Assembly: GCA_020060085.1 (NCBI GenBank)
Contig: JAGVAW010000325.1
Coordinates: 1 to 34,480 of the forward strand
Direction: 5' to 3'
Length of the DNA stretch: 34,480 bases
Source of the DNA: Desulfobacterales bacterium
GTDB lineage: Bacteria; Desulfobacterota; Desulfobacteria; Desulfobacterales; Desulfatibacillaceae
Part shown: in pieces, positions 9,132 to 17,974 of the stretch
Position numbering within the stretch: the stretch's first letter is position 1
Layout of the letters: the number at the start of each line of letters is the position of its first letter
Notes under the pieces: generated by a model
Told to the model about the DNA's origin: nothing
What the model saw: the letters and a program-made list of their open reading frames with translations, nothing else
The model's database searches: none
Made by a program: the position numbers and the translations under genes

Positions 9132-9166
9132 GGAAAAAACGGACAGCAGCACAAAATTTTTTCAGC

Positions 9167-9193
9167 AGCCCGGCCTTTTTCCGGGCTTTTTTT
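9167..9193 (+). terminator. Intrinsic terminator
   Basis: AGCCCGG-cctttttt-type loop-CCGGGCT followed by a T-run. Confidence 0.8.
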
Positions 9194-9402
9194 ATGGCCG
9201 GGAAGCAAAGGCATTAACCCGGCTGGCTGCCTTTGCTCAAATTAAAGAAATGCCAGGCTGTTGACGCAAAAAGCCTCCTGCTTCATATTGGGCCTGGCCC
9301 ATCGCGTTAAATGGGTTCGTGCAATTGAAATAAAGCTTTGCGCCCATGTCTTTATTCAAAAAGGGCATGGCCCTTACCCTCTCAAAAGGAGGAGCATAAA
9401 AA

Positions 9403-10596
9403 ATGAACAACCTGCTTATCATCGGTGCAGGCGGAGTCGGCAATGTGGTGGTGAAAAAATGCGCCCGCGCGCGGGATATTTTTTCCAAAATAACTTTGGC
9501 AAGCCGCACCCTTTCCAAGTGCGAAAAAATAGCCTCGGAAGCGGATTCCCCTGTGGAAATCGCCCAGGTGGATGCTGATGATTCCGCCCAGGTGGAGAGC
9601 CTCATCCGCAAAACAGGCGCAGACCTTGTTATAAATGTGGCCCTGCCGTATCAGGATCTTTCCATAATGGACGGCTGCCTTGCAGCGGGCGCACATTACC
9701 TGGACACAGCCAATTACGAGCCGCCAGATGAAGCGCGCTTCTGTTACAAGTGGCAATGGGATTACTTTGACCGCTTTAAGGATGCAGGGCTGATGGCTCT
9801 GTTGGGCTGCGGGTTTGATCCGGGTGTTACCAACATATTCTGCGCCTGGGCGTTAAAGCACCATTTTGACGAGATTCATTACATAGACATTGTGGACTGC
9901 AATGCAGGCGACCACGGGCACCCCTTTGCCACAAACTTCAACCCGGAAATAAACATCCGCGAGGTCTCTGCAAAGGGCCGCTATTACGAGGACGGGAAGT
10001 GGAAGGAAACAGATCCGTTGGCCGTTCACCGCACCTTTGACTTTCCGGAGGTCGGCCCCAAAGAGATGTATCTGATGTACCACGAGGAAATGGAATCTTT
10101 AGCCAGACACATACCCGGCATAAAAAGAATGCGCTTCTGGATGACATTTTCCGAGAATTATCTTACCCATCTGCGGGTTCTGGAAAATGTGGGGATGACG
10201 CGCATTGATCCGGTTTTGTTTGAAGGCCGCCAAATCATTCCCCTGCAATTTTTAAAGGCCCTTCTGCCCGAACCATCTTCCCTTGCTGCGGGCTACAAAG
10301 GCAAAACCTGCATAGGCTGCATCATTGAAGGGGTGAAGGACAACAAGCGCAAAAATGTGTTCATCTACAATGTGTGCGACCACCAGGATGCATTTGCCGA
10401 TACCGGAGGCCAGGCCATAAGCTACACAACAGGCGTGCCCACAATGATAGGAGCCAAGCTCATGGCCACCGGCGTATGGCAGGGCAAGGGCGTTTTCAAT
10501 GTGGAGCAGTTGAATCCTGATCCTTTCATGGAGAACCTCAATGAACTGGGCCTGCCCTGGCAGGTGGTTTTCCCGGACACTCATCTTGTGGACTAG
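9403..10596 (+). CDS. Carboxynorspermidine/carboxyspermidine dehydrogenase (saccharopine dehydrogenase family)
   Basis: NNLLIIGAGGVGNVVVKKCA Rossmann motif, ALLGCGFDPGVTNIFCAWA, IDIVDCNAGDHGHPFATNFNPEINIREV; directly followed by nspC. Confidence 0.9.
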   Translation: MNNLLIIGAGGVGNVVVKKCARARDIFSKITLASRTLSKCEKIASEADSPVEIAQVDADDSAQVESLIRKTGADLVINVALPYQDLSIMDGCLAAGAHYLDTANYEPPDEARFCYKWQWDYFDRFKDAGLMALLGCGFDPGVTNIFCAWALKHHFDEIHYIDIVDCNAGDHGHPFATNFNPEINIREVSAKGRYYEDGKWKETDPLAVHRTFDFPEVGPKEMYLMYHEEMESLARHIPGIKRMRFWMTFSENYLTHLRVLENVGMTRIDPVLFEGRQIIPLQFLKALLPEPSSLAAGYKGKTCIGCIIEGVKDNKRKNVFIYNVCDHQDAFADTGGQAISYTTGVPTMIGAKLMATGVWQGKGVFNVEQLNPDPFMENLNELGLPWQVVFPDTHLVD

Positions 10597-10604
10597 CAAA
10601 AGCC

Positions 10605-11747
10605 ATGTTCTTTGATCTGGACCCATATTCTGTGCCAAGCCCCTGCTATGTGGTGGATGTGGCCTCCCTGCGCGCCAACCTGGCTGTGCTGGATTTGGTG
10701 CAGAGGAAAACGGGCGCAAAAATCCTTCTGGCCCTAAAGGGCTTTGCCATGCACTGCCTGGCTGGCGAGATAATGCGCGTTCTGCATGGCACTGCTGCAA
10801 GCTCGCTTGATGAGGCAAGGCTTGGCCGGGAGGAGTTTGGCGGCGAGGTGCACATAACGGCCCCGGCTTTTAGAGATGATGAGTTTGAGCAGATTATGGA
10901 TTTGGCAGATCACATTGTCTTTAACAGCTTTTCCCAGTGGCAGCACTTTTCTATCCGGGTGGCTGCAAGCAAAAAGCCGCTACGCTGCGCAATTCGGGTG
11001 AACCCGGAGCACAGGGAGGTGGAGACAGCAATCTACGACCCCTGCGGCCCTGGCTCCCGCCTTGGGGTTTTGCAGAAAAATTTTCGGGAAGACCTTCTTG
11101 ATGGCATTTCCGGCCTTCATTTTCATACCCTGTGCGAGAAAAACGCGGATGCCCTTGCCAGGACGCTGCCTGTTTTCGAGCAGAAATTCGGCCCCTGGCT
11201 CAAGCAGATGAGCTGGGTAAATTTTGGCGGAGGGCACCACATCACAAGATCGGATTATGATGTGAACCTGCTTTGCAGGCTTGTGGGCGATTTTATTAGC
11301 CGCAGAAAGGTGGAGGTTTACCTGGAGCCGGGCGAGGCCATTGCGCTTAACACCGGCGTTTTTGTGGCAAGTGTGCTGGATATAACCGCCAACGATATGC
11401 CAATCGCCATTCTGGATACCTCTGCTGCGGCCCACATGCCAGATGTGCTTGAAATGCCCTACCGCCCCCAAATTGCCGGGGCAGATATGCCCGGAGCAAA
11501 ACCTTACACCTTCCGCCTTGCGGGCATGACCTGTCTTGCAGGCGATGTGATAGGCGAGTATTCCTTTGACAGGCCCTTAAATGTGGGCGACAGGCTGGTT
11601 TTCGGCGACATGGCCCATTACACAATGGTAAAGAACAACACATTTAACGGCATCCGTCTGCCGGATATTGCAGTGCGCGATGAGGATGGCCGGGTAAGGG
11701 TTGTTCGCAGTTTTAGCTACCAGGATTTCAAGTGCCGCCTGTGTTGA
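10605..11747 (+). CDS. nspC: Carboxynorspermidine decarboxylase
   Basis: PLP-dependent alanine racemase-fold decarboxylase: SPCYVVDVASLRANLAVLD, KILLALKGFA, GGGHHITRSDYD, EPGEAIALNTGV. 8 nt after the dehydrogenase. Confidence 0.9.
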   Translation: MFFDLDPYSVPSPCYVVDVASLRANLAVLDLVQRKTGAKILLALKGFAMHCLAGEIMRVLHGTAASSLDEARLGREEFGGEVHITAPAFRDDEFEQIMDLADHIVFNSFSQWQHFSIRVAASKKPLRCAIRVNPEHREVETAIYDPCGPGSRLGVLQKNFREDLLDGISGLHFHTLCEKNADALARTLPVFEQKFGPWLKQMSWVNFGGGHHITRSDYDVNLLCRLVGDFISRRKVEVYLEPGEAIALNTGVFVASVLDITANDMPIAILDTSAAAHMPDVLEMPYRPQIAGADMPGAKPYTFRLAGMTCLAGDVIGEYSFDRPLNVGDRLVFGDMAHYTMVKNNTFNGIRLPDIAVRDEDGRVRVVRSFSYQDFKCRLC

Positions 11748-11829
11748 CGGCGCTTTATTTGCTTTTGCTGCAAACAGGCGACAGAAATTGCCTGCAACTT
11801 AACAGGCCTGCATGGGGGGCATAACTGCA

Positions 11830-12363
11830 ATGAAAAAAAATCGTCTTGAAAGATTTTATTTCAAACTTGCCCAGGGCCGCATTGTGGCGATTTTCGGCTT
11901 TTTGTACGCCATGTCCCAGATTACGATGTTTAAAATACTCTCCCGCCTGGGAAGCGACCCCTTGATGCTACAGATAACCTTTTCAAAGGAGCGCTTCCTT
12001 GAAATAATCGGCGGATGGGGCCGCTGGGGGGTTGGGATTTACAAGAGCCATTACTGGTTCGACTTTGTTCATCCCATCTGGTATTCAATTTTTCTGGCTT
12101 CCTTCATTGCCTGGCTTTCTGCCAAAAAAGGAATAAGTCCTTCAAAGGGCCTGCTTTTGCTTTTTTGCCTGCCCTTTGCAGCGGGGTTGTGCGATCTTGT
12201 GGAAAACATCTTTCATGTGCTCATGCTAAACAGCGTGATACGCATAACAACTTTTTCCGTGGCCGCATCCGCTGCCTTTGCAAACACCAAGTGGCTTCTT
12301 GCAGGTATAAGCATTGCGGCAATAATTGTGCTGGGAATAAAAAAGGCAAAGACAAAATCTTGA
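11830..12363 (+). CDS. Integral membrane protein of unknown function
   Basis: About four hydrophobic segments; ATG 11830 preferred over 11812. Confidence 0.65.
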   Translation: MKKNRLERFYFKLAQGRIVAIFGFLYAMSQITMFKILSRLGSDPLMLQITFSKERFLEIIGGWGRWGVGIYKSHYWFDFVHPIWYSIFLASFIAWLSAKKGISPSKGLLLLFCLPFAAGLCDLVENIFHVLMLNSVIRITTFSVAASAAFANTKWLLAGISIAAIIVLGIKKAKTKS

Positions 12364-12453
12364 ACAAAAATTTTTCAGGAGAAGATTTTTTAATTCCCTT
12401 TTTAAAACCAAAACAGCTTTTTGCAGGCTTTTATAGTCAGGGAAGGCAAATTC

Positions 12454-14193
12454 ATGCGCTTTGATATCATATTTGAAAATCCGCAGATTTTTGACGGCAC
12501 GGGCCGCGCGTCTTTTAGAAACGATGTGGCAGTTAAGAACGGCAAAATCGCTGCTGTGGAAAAGTTAAATGGCGCAAAGGCCAAAACCCGCATTGATGCA
12601 TCAAAGCTTGCCTTGTGCCCTGGTTTTGTTGATGTGCATACCCATGCGGAAATGGCCCTTCATCAGCCCCAGTACGAAAAAATTGTGGAGCCGCTGGTGC
12701 GCCAGGGCATAACAACCTTTGTGGGGGGCAACTGCGGCGCAGGTTTGGGGCCTATTTCCCCTGAAAATGCCCATCATCAGTACGATTTTTACGATATTTT
12801 TCTTGGCTCGGATCAAAGGCCCTTCATCGCCTGGCAGGGCTTTGGCGAAATGCTTGATGTACTGGAAACCAAGGGCATGGTCCAGAACTGCGCCATGCTT
12901 GCGCCTCACGGGGTTATCCGTGCCCATGCAATGGGCGATTCCACAGAGCTTGCCAGGCCGGAGCACATCGCCAAAATGAAATCCGTGCTTGCCCAATGCC
13001 TTGAGGAAGGGGCAGTGGGCATGAGCACGGGGCTGATGTACTTTCCGGGCCTTTGCTCGGATGACCGCGAGCTTTTGGAGCTTGGCCGCGTTCTGCACGA
13101 CTACAATGGAGTGTTCACATCGCACTTGAGGAGCTACAATTCCGATACTATAGGCCGGGCCATTGATGAGGTTGTTGAAATAGGCAAAACCGCGCAGATT
13201 CCCATACAGATAAGCCACCTTTTCTGGGTGCCAAACCTGACGCCACCCTGGAATCTTGTCACCAAGGCCCTGATGAAGGGGGTAAGCTTTGCCTGGAACA
13301 AAAAAAACTTCCCCTTTCCTGTTGAGGCGGCCACAAAGCCATATCTAAAGCAGATTGAAAAGCTCAATTCCCAGGGCATTCCCGTGGGTATTGATTCCAT
13401 GCCCACGAGTGCGGGCTTTACCCACCTTTTTGCCTTTTTTCCGCCCTGGAGCCTCAAGGGCGGGCGCAAGGCCATATTGAAGCTCATTGCAGACCCGGCA
13501 AGCCGCAGGGAGGTGAGAAGGTCCATTGAAACAGGCGAGCCGATATGGCCCCATCGTGGAGAAAACCAGTGGTCCATGAACCTATTTAAGGTGATGGGAT
13601 GGGACTGCGCCTTTATAATGAGCGTGGCCTCCGAAAAAAACCAGCACCTTTTGGGCAAAAGCTTTGTGGAAATAGGCAAAATGGAGGGCAAGCACCCATT
13701 TGATGCAGCCTGTGACATAGCCCTTGAGGAGCAGGGCAGGGTGCTGATTTTTGAAACTCCAACTTTTCCGGGTGACGAGTTTGTTGAGCTGTCATTGAAG
13801 GGAACCCTGCTCGATAAAAATGTGAGCGTGGCCACAGACACCATCCCCATTGTTTTCGGGCGGCCGTCTCACCTTACATACGACTGCTTTCCGCGCTTTG
13901 TGGGAGGATATGCAAGGGACAAGGGCTATCTGCCGGTTGCAGAGGCCATAAGAAAATGCACTTCCCTGCCTGCCCGCCAGCTTCAGATAAAAAACCGGGG
14001 GACAATTGAAACAGGAGCATTTGCAGATCTGGTTCTCTTTGATGCGGAAAAAATAGGCTCCAACAGCACGGCCACAAACCCCGCGCATTTTGCAGCAGGC
14101 ATAGAATCGGTTTTTGTAAACGGCGTGGCAGTTGTGGACAGCAAGGGCTATCACCCGGAAAGATATCCCGGCAGGATGTTAAGGAGGCAATGA
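12454..14193 (+). CDS. N-acyl-D-amino-acid deacylase-type amidohydrolase
   Basis: CPGFVDVHTHAE metal-binding motif, GITTFVGGNCGAG, EEGAVGMSTGLMYFPG, FTSHLRSY, QISHL: D-aminoacylase family. Confidence 0.85.
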   Translation: MRFDIIFENPQIFDGTGRASFRNDVAVKNGKIAAVEKLNGAKAKTRIDASKLALCPGFVDVHTHAEMALHQPQYEKIVEPLVRQGITTFVGGNCGAGLGPISPENAHHQYDFYDIFLGSDQRPFIAWQGFGEMLDVLETKGMVQNCAMLAPHGVIRAHAMGDSTELARPEHIAKMKSVLAQCLEEGAVGMSTGLMYFPGLCSDDRELLELGRVLHDYNGVFTSHLRSYNSDTIGRAIDEVVEIGKTAQIPIQISHLFWVPNLTPPWNLVTKALMKGVSFAWNKKNFPFPVEAATKPYLKQIEKLNSQGIPVGIDSMPTSAGFTHLFAFFPPWSLKGGRKAILKLIADPASRREVRRSIETGEPIWPHRGENQWSMNLFKVMGWDCAFIMSVASEKNQHLLGKSFVEIGKMEGKHPFDAACDIALEEQGRVLIFETPTFPGDEFVELSLKGTLLDKNVSVATDTIPIVFGRPSHLTYDCFPRFVGGYARDKGYLPVAEAIRKCTSLPARQLQIKNRGTIETGAFADLVLFDAEKIGSNSTATNPAHFAAGIESVFVNGVAVVDSKGYHPERYPGRMLRRQ

Positions 14194-14197
14194 GGCT

Positions 14198-16123
14198 CTA
14201 TTGGGCATCCCTCCACATTTCCCAGGTGATCAGCGCCCACAGCCTGTGGGAGTGGTCGTGGATGCTGTTAAGGTGCTCGTTGACAACCCTGCTTACCATT
14301 TCCGGGTTGAAGATGCCTTCATCGTGCAGGCGCTTTTCTGCCAAAAGGTCTGTCATCAAAGGCTTTAGCTCGCCCTTTAGCCAGGCTGCCAAAGGAACTG
14401 CAAAACCGGCCTTGGGCCTGTCAACCAGGTTCTGGGGAACGAAGCGGTACAAAAGCTTTCTGGGCAGGTACTTGCCCCTGCCATCCCTGTAAAGGAGATT
14501 TTCCGGCAGGGTGGCGGCAAAGGCTGCTATGCGGTGGTCGCACAGGGGCAGGCGCACCTCAAGGCCGCAAGCCATGGAAGTGCGGTCCGTCTTGGTGAAC
14601 ATGGCATCAGGCAAATAGGTTTTCTGGTCCACCTGCATCAGCCTTCGCAAAATCGGCAGGCCCCTTGTGGCCTCAAATTCCTTTTCAAAGTTGGATTCAG
14701 GAACGGTTCTGCCCATCAGCTTTTCCACAGCCTCCTTTGTCCACAGGCTCACGGTGGGCCGGTAGATTTCTCGCAGGCGGTTTTCCGGCATCACGGCAAG
14801 AACCCGCGCCCATTTTTCGGGAAAGTCTCTCACTTTAAATCGCTGGGGCAGTCTGGCGGCAATGGGGTTGTAGGCAGTCTGGGGCCAGGCAGGCGGAATT
14901 ACTCCCAGAAGGGCCGCAGCAGGCCGCCTGACCCAGGCTGGTAGGGCAAAGAGATTTTTTGCAAGGCTTGCGGCCATCCAGTAGCGGACATATCCTGCAA
15001 AAAACTCGTCTCCGCCATCTCCTGAAAGGGCGACTGTAACCTTCTGCCTGGCCAGGGAGCAGACCATGTGTGTTGGAATTGCCGAAGGGTCTGCAAAAGG
15101 CTCGTCAAACATTATCGGCAGCCGCTCCACAAGGGCAAGGGCATCTTTTGGAGAGGCGTAGAGCTGTGTGTGATCCGTATCCAGATACTTTGCCACAGCC
15201 CTTGCATAGGGGGCCTCGTCCAAATCTGCCTGGGAAAAGCCTATGGTGAATGTGTTGACCCGGCAGCCGGCTTCCCGGCGCATGGCCGCCACCACAAGGG
15301 TGGAATCAACTCCGCCGGAAAGAAGCGCGCCGATCGGGACATCCGAAACAAGGCGATCGCGAACGGCAGTGCGGAGGAGAGTGTCAAGAGTGTTAAGCGC
15401 CTCCTGCTCGGAGGGCGGTCTGGAATCCTGGGGCGAAATTTCCGGAAAATCCCACCAGCGTTGGATTTCTGTGCCTTTGCCGTCAAAAACCGCATAGCAC
15501 CCGGGCGGCAATTTTTTTACATTTTTAAAAATGCTGCGCGGGCCTGGAACATACTGAAAATGCAGGAAAAGGGCCAGGGCATCCATATCCGCGGGGCCGC
15601 AGATGCTCCCCAGGGCTTTTATGGCCTTCAGCTCGGAGGCAAAGGCAATAAAGCTGTCCCCGTCTGCATAATAAAGGGGCTTCACCCCCATGCGATCCCT
15701 TGCAAGAAAAAGCTTTTTTTCCTGCTCATCCCAAATGGCAAAGGCAAACATTCCAAAAAGGCGGTTAAGGCAGCCCTCCATGCCCCATTGCCGGTAAGCT
15801 GCAAGCACCACCTCGGTATCGGTGCCTGTTGTAAAGCCAATGCCCAGTTGTTCAAGCTCATTACGGATGGAGATAAAATTGTAGGCCTCGCCGTTGTAAG
15901 TGATAACAGCCCTGCCGTCCGGCGACTTCATGGGCTGGTGCCCGGCAGGGGAAAGATCCAGTATTGAAAGGCGGCTGTGCCCCAACCCCAGGCTGTTTTG
16001 CGGGTCAAGATGTATGCCGGAATCATCTGGCCCCCGATGGGCAAGGGACAAAACAGCATCAGGAAGTTTTTTGGCAAGGGCGGCAAAATCCTTAAAATTG
16101 CAGAAGCCGACTATTCCGCACAT
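14198..16123 (-). CDS. asnB: Asparagine synthase (glutamine-hydrolysing)
   Basis: MCGIVGF class-II amidotransferase N-terminus, HRGPDDSG, YNGEAYN, LLSGGVDSTLV, ALSGDGGDEFFAGY. ATG 16123 places the catalytic Cys at position 2; the GTG at 16129 would not. Confidence 0.93.
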   Translation of the reverse strand: MCGIVGFCNFKDFAALAKKLPDAVLSLAHRGPDDSGIHLDPQNSLGLGHSRLSILDLSPAGHQPMKSPDGRAVITYNGEAYNFISIRNELEQLGIGFTTGTDTEVVLAAYRQWGMEGCLNRLFGMFAFAIWDEQEKKLFLARDRMGVKPLYYADGDSFIAFASELKAIKALGSICGPADMDALALFLHFQYVPGPRSIFKNVKKLPPGCYAVFDGKGTEIQRWWDFPEISPQDSRPPSEQEALNTLDTLLRTAVRDRLVSDVPIGALLSGGVDSTLVVAAMRREAGCRVNTFTIGFSQADLDEAPYARAVAKYLDTDHTQLYASPKDALALVERLPIMFDEPFADPSAIPTHMVCSLARQKVTVALSGDGGDEFFAGYVRYWMAASLAKNLFALPAWVRRPAAALLGVIPPAWPQTAYNPIAARLPQRFKVRDFPEKWARVLAVMPENRLREIYRPTVSLWTKEAVEKLMGRTVPESNFEKEFEATRGLPILRRLMQVDQKTYLPDAMFTKTDRTSMACGLEVRLPLCDHRIAAFAATLPENLLYRDGRGKYLPRKLLYRFVPQNLVDRPKAGFAVPLAAWLKGELKPLMTDLLAEKRLHDEGIFNPEMVSRVVNEHLNSIHDHSHRLWALITWEMWRDAQ

Positions 16124-16310
16124 GGACACCTTGTTAACATTGAGTTGGAACGGCAGATTTAATCGCTGGCGAAAATTCCCCTCACATTGAGCAACTATTC
16201 TTTTGCCTTACGAGCTTCAACATTTTGGCGGTTTTTGCGCGGAAAGTCAAAGAGGCTAAAAATCGTTCAGGCAAAATAAAAGGGTGGAAAGATTCAGGCT
16301 GTTGAAGGCC

Positions 16311-16370
16311 CCAAAAAAATAAAGCCGGGCAGGTTCTTGACGCAAAATATTGCATCAGACCCTGCCCGGC
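16311..16370 (-). terminator. Intrinsic terminator of the selenoprotein gene (minus strand)
   Basis: GCCGGGCAGG (16370-16361 on the minus strand) pairs with CCTGCCCGGC (16333-16324), then TTTATTTTTTT. Confidence 0.75.
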
Positions 16371-16416
16371 AAGCAGTTTTTATACTGATATGTCCCACAT
16401 CCTGACAGGGGGCATT

Positions 16417-16731
16417 TTAGCAGCCGCCGCCGCAACCCCCGCAGCCCTCGCTCTTGGGGCCTAGATCCAGATTGGAAGATATGTGAAAACCCATGGGTGT
16501 AAAATCAATGGTAATGGGCTTTGTCTTTTCCAGAAAATCCTTTTCCACAAGAAAGGTGAACCCGTTGACCTTAAAGGTTTCATCATTGTCACGCGGCTCA
16601 TCCAGAGCCAGCGCAAGGCTTGGGCCGCCTCATCCGCCTTCGTTCAAAAATACCCGAATGGGCGTCACCTTTTCCTGCTGCTCGAAATACTCGGCAAATC
16701 TTTTGGTTGCCGACTGGGTTACCTCCAACAT
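16417..16731 (-). CDS. HesB/IscA-like iron-sulfur-type selenoprotein (in-frame TGA at codon 34 read as Sec)
   Basis: Reverse-complement translation: MLEVTQSATKRFAEYFEQQEKVTPIRVFLNEGG-U-GGPSLALALDEPRDNDETFKVNGFTFLVEKDFLEKTKPITIDFTPMGFHISSNLDLGPKSEGCGGCGGGC*. TGA (16630-16632) sits at the conserved HesB Cys position, the frame continues with clear homology, AGGGAG is an RBS upstream, and a terminator follows. Confidence 0.88.
16591..16614 (-). promoter_or_regulatory. Bacterial SECIS-like hairpin
   Basis: RNA sequence GCGC-U-GGCUC-UGGAU-GAGCC-GCGU: 9 bp with a single bulged U and a GG-containing apical loop, starting 16 nt after the UGA, as in the E. coli fdhF SECIS architecture. Confidence 0.75.
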
Positions 16732-16772
16732 GGCTGACTCCCTTGTTGTAAAAAAAAGTTGATAAAAAAAAC

Positions 16773-16799
16773 CGGAGCCTGTTTTTGATTCAGGCTCCA
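16773..16799 (-). terminator. Terminator-like hairpin just upstream of the selenoprotein RBS (minus strand)
   Basis: Minus strand: GGAGCCTG-aatcaaaaa-CAGGCTCC-GGTTTTTTTAT. Confidence 0.6.
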
Positions 16800-17342
16800 T
16801 GCCTTGTTTTCAAAGGTTTTTTGGGGTCAGGCATAAAGCCTGTAACCACAAAAACCCCCTGACAAAGCTTTATTCCGCTCCTTAAAAAGCCGAGCGGAAA
16901 ACTTACCATAAAACACCTTATCAAAAAGCGGCCCGGCTTGTGAGTTTTTTTTGCGGCACACTCATTGACTTATGCGCCAAGCATTTTTTGCCCAAAGCAT
17001 GAGGCTTATTGGCAGATTTTTACCCTGCTTTCAAGCCAATTCTTTTCCTTTTTGATAGTAAATATTATTTGGAGTATGTCAATGGCTATATGCGAATCAG
17101 TCATGTTCCGGAAGAGCGGATAATACAGGGCTGTTATTGCGCTGTGGATGTGTTGGCACAAAGATTTTATTAAGCCGCCTGCATTTAAAAAGGTAGGGGC
17201 CGGATATATGCCGGTTTCAATATACGGATAAGAGCAGACCAAACCTTTCTTTTTTAAGTTGCGATGCCGCAAAGCGACATCGCAACCTCAAAAAGCACAC
17301 TTGGCAAAAGGCCGGTTTTATAAATGAGCAAAAAGGCCGGAC

Positions 17343-17591
17343 TTATGCTGGTGAACAGGCCATTTCGGTGTTCAAACGGGGTTTGCGTACGCCTTTGGCA
17401 CCCCGGTAACGGGCGTAAAGGTCGGGCCGAAAAATGGCTCGCAGCAAAAGGTGATAAGAAATGATGTCAAACTCCTCTCGTGGAGCACGGGCCTTGACAT
17501 GAGGGCAGGCCGCACAGTCAAATCCGGGGGAGTTGGCCATGGCCGCCCTGCTCAAGCAAGCATCGTAACTGGGGCAGTCAAAATTTCTCAT
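17343..17591 (-). CDS. Small Cys-rich protein (putative zinc-binding)
   Basis: 82 aa; MRNFDCPSYDACLSRAAMANSPGFDCAACPHVKA; GAGG RBS 5 nt before ATG. Confidence 0.6.
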   Translation of the reverse strand: MRNFDCPSYDACLSRAAMANSPGFDCAACPHVKARAPREEFDIISYHLLLRAIFRPDLYARYRGAKGVRKPRLNTEMACSPA

Positions 17592-17974
17592 TTTTACCTC
17601 GCAGATTTAGGAGTTAACGGCTATCTCGCGATTTCCCCCCAACACTAGCCATTTCATACCTGCCCCATTCCAATGCAATTATGGTTCCAAAATTTTACTT
17701 TTGTGAAAAAATTTAGTGATTGGCCGTTTATTACACCTAAAAACTGGTATTTTTCCGTGTGGGCAGTTTCATGGCCTGGTGAAAAAAACCGGGTGACTGG
17801 TGAAAATCACCGCTCAAAATTACTTCCAATTTCTCTTAAATCTGGCAAGGCTTTTTAAGATTATTTTCTGGCAGAGCTAGAAAAATTGAGCAACAGAATG
17901 CCAAAATACATAGAAAAGCAGCAAAAATAAGGTCTTATTTCGGCCAAATATAAGGCCTTGACAGGCTTGGCGGC

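Noticed and set aside
15068-15967. Plus-strand 299-aa ORF
   Set aside because: Antisense to asnB; shadow ORF in GC-biased sequence.
16417-16731. Interpretation as a frameshifted or nonsense pseudogene
   Set aside because: The single disruption is TGA exactly at the conserved Cys position, followed by a SECIS-like hairpin, with intact RBS, downstream frame and terminator; Sec is the better explanation.
16483-16762. Plus-strand ORFs 16483..16737 and 16493..16762
   Set aside because: Antisense to the selenoprotein frame, which has family homology, RBS and terminator; the plus-strand translations show no recognisable domain.
17006-17272. Minus-strand 88-aa ORF
   Set aside because: No recognised motif; lies in an AT-richer intergenic region and starts within the strong inverted repeat. 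Cannot be supported as a gene.
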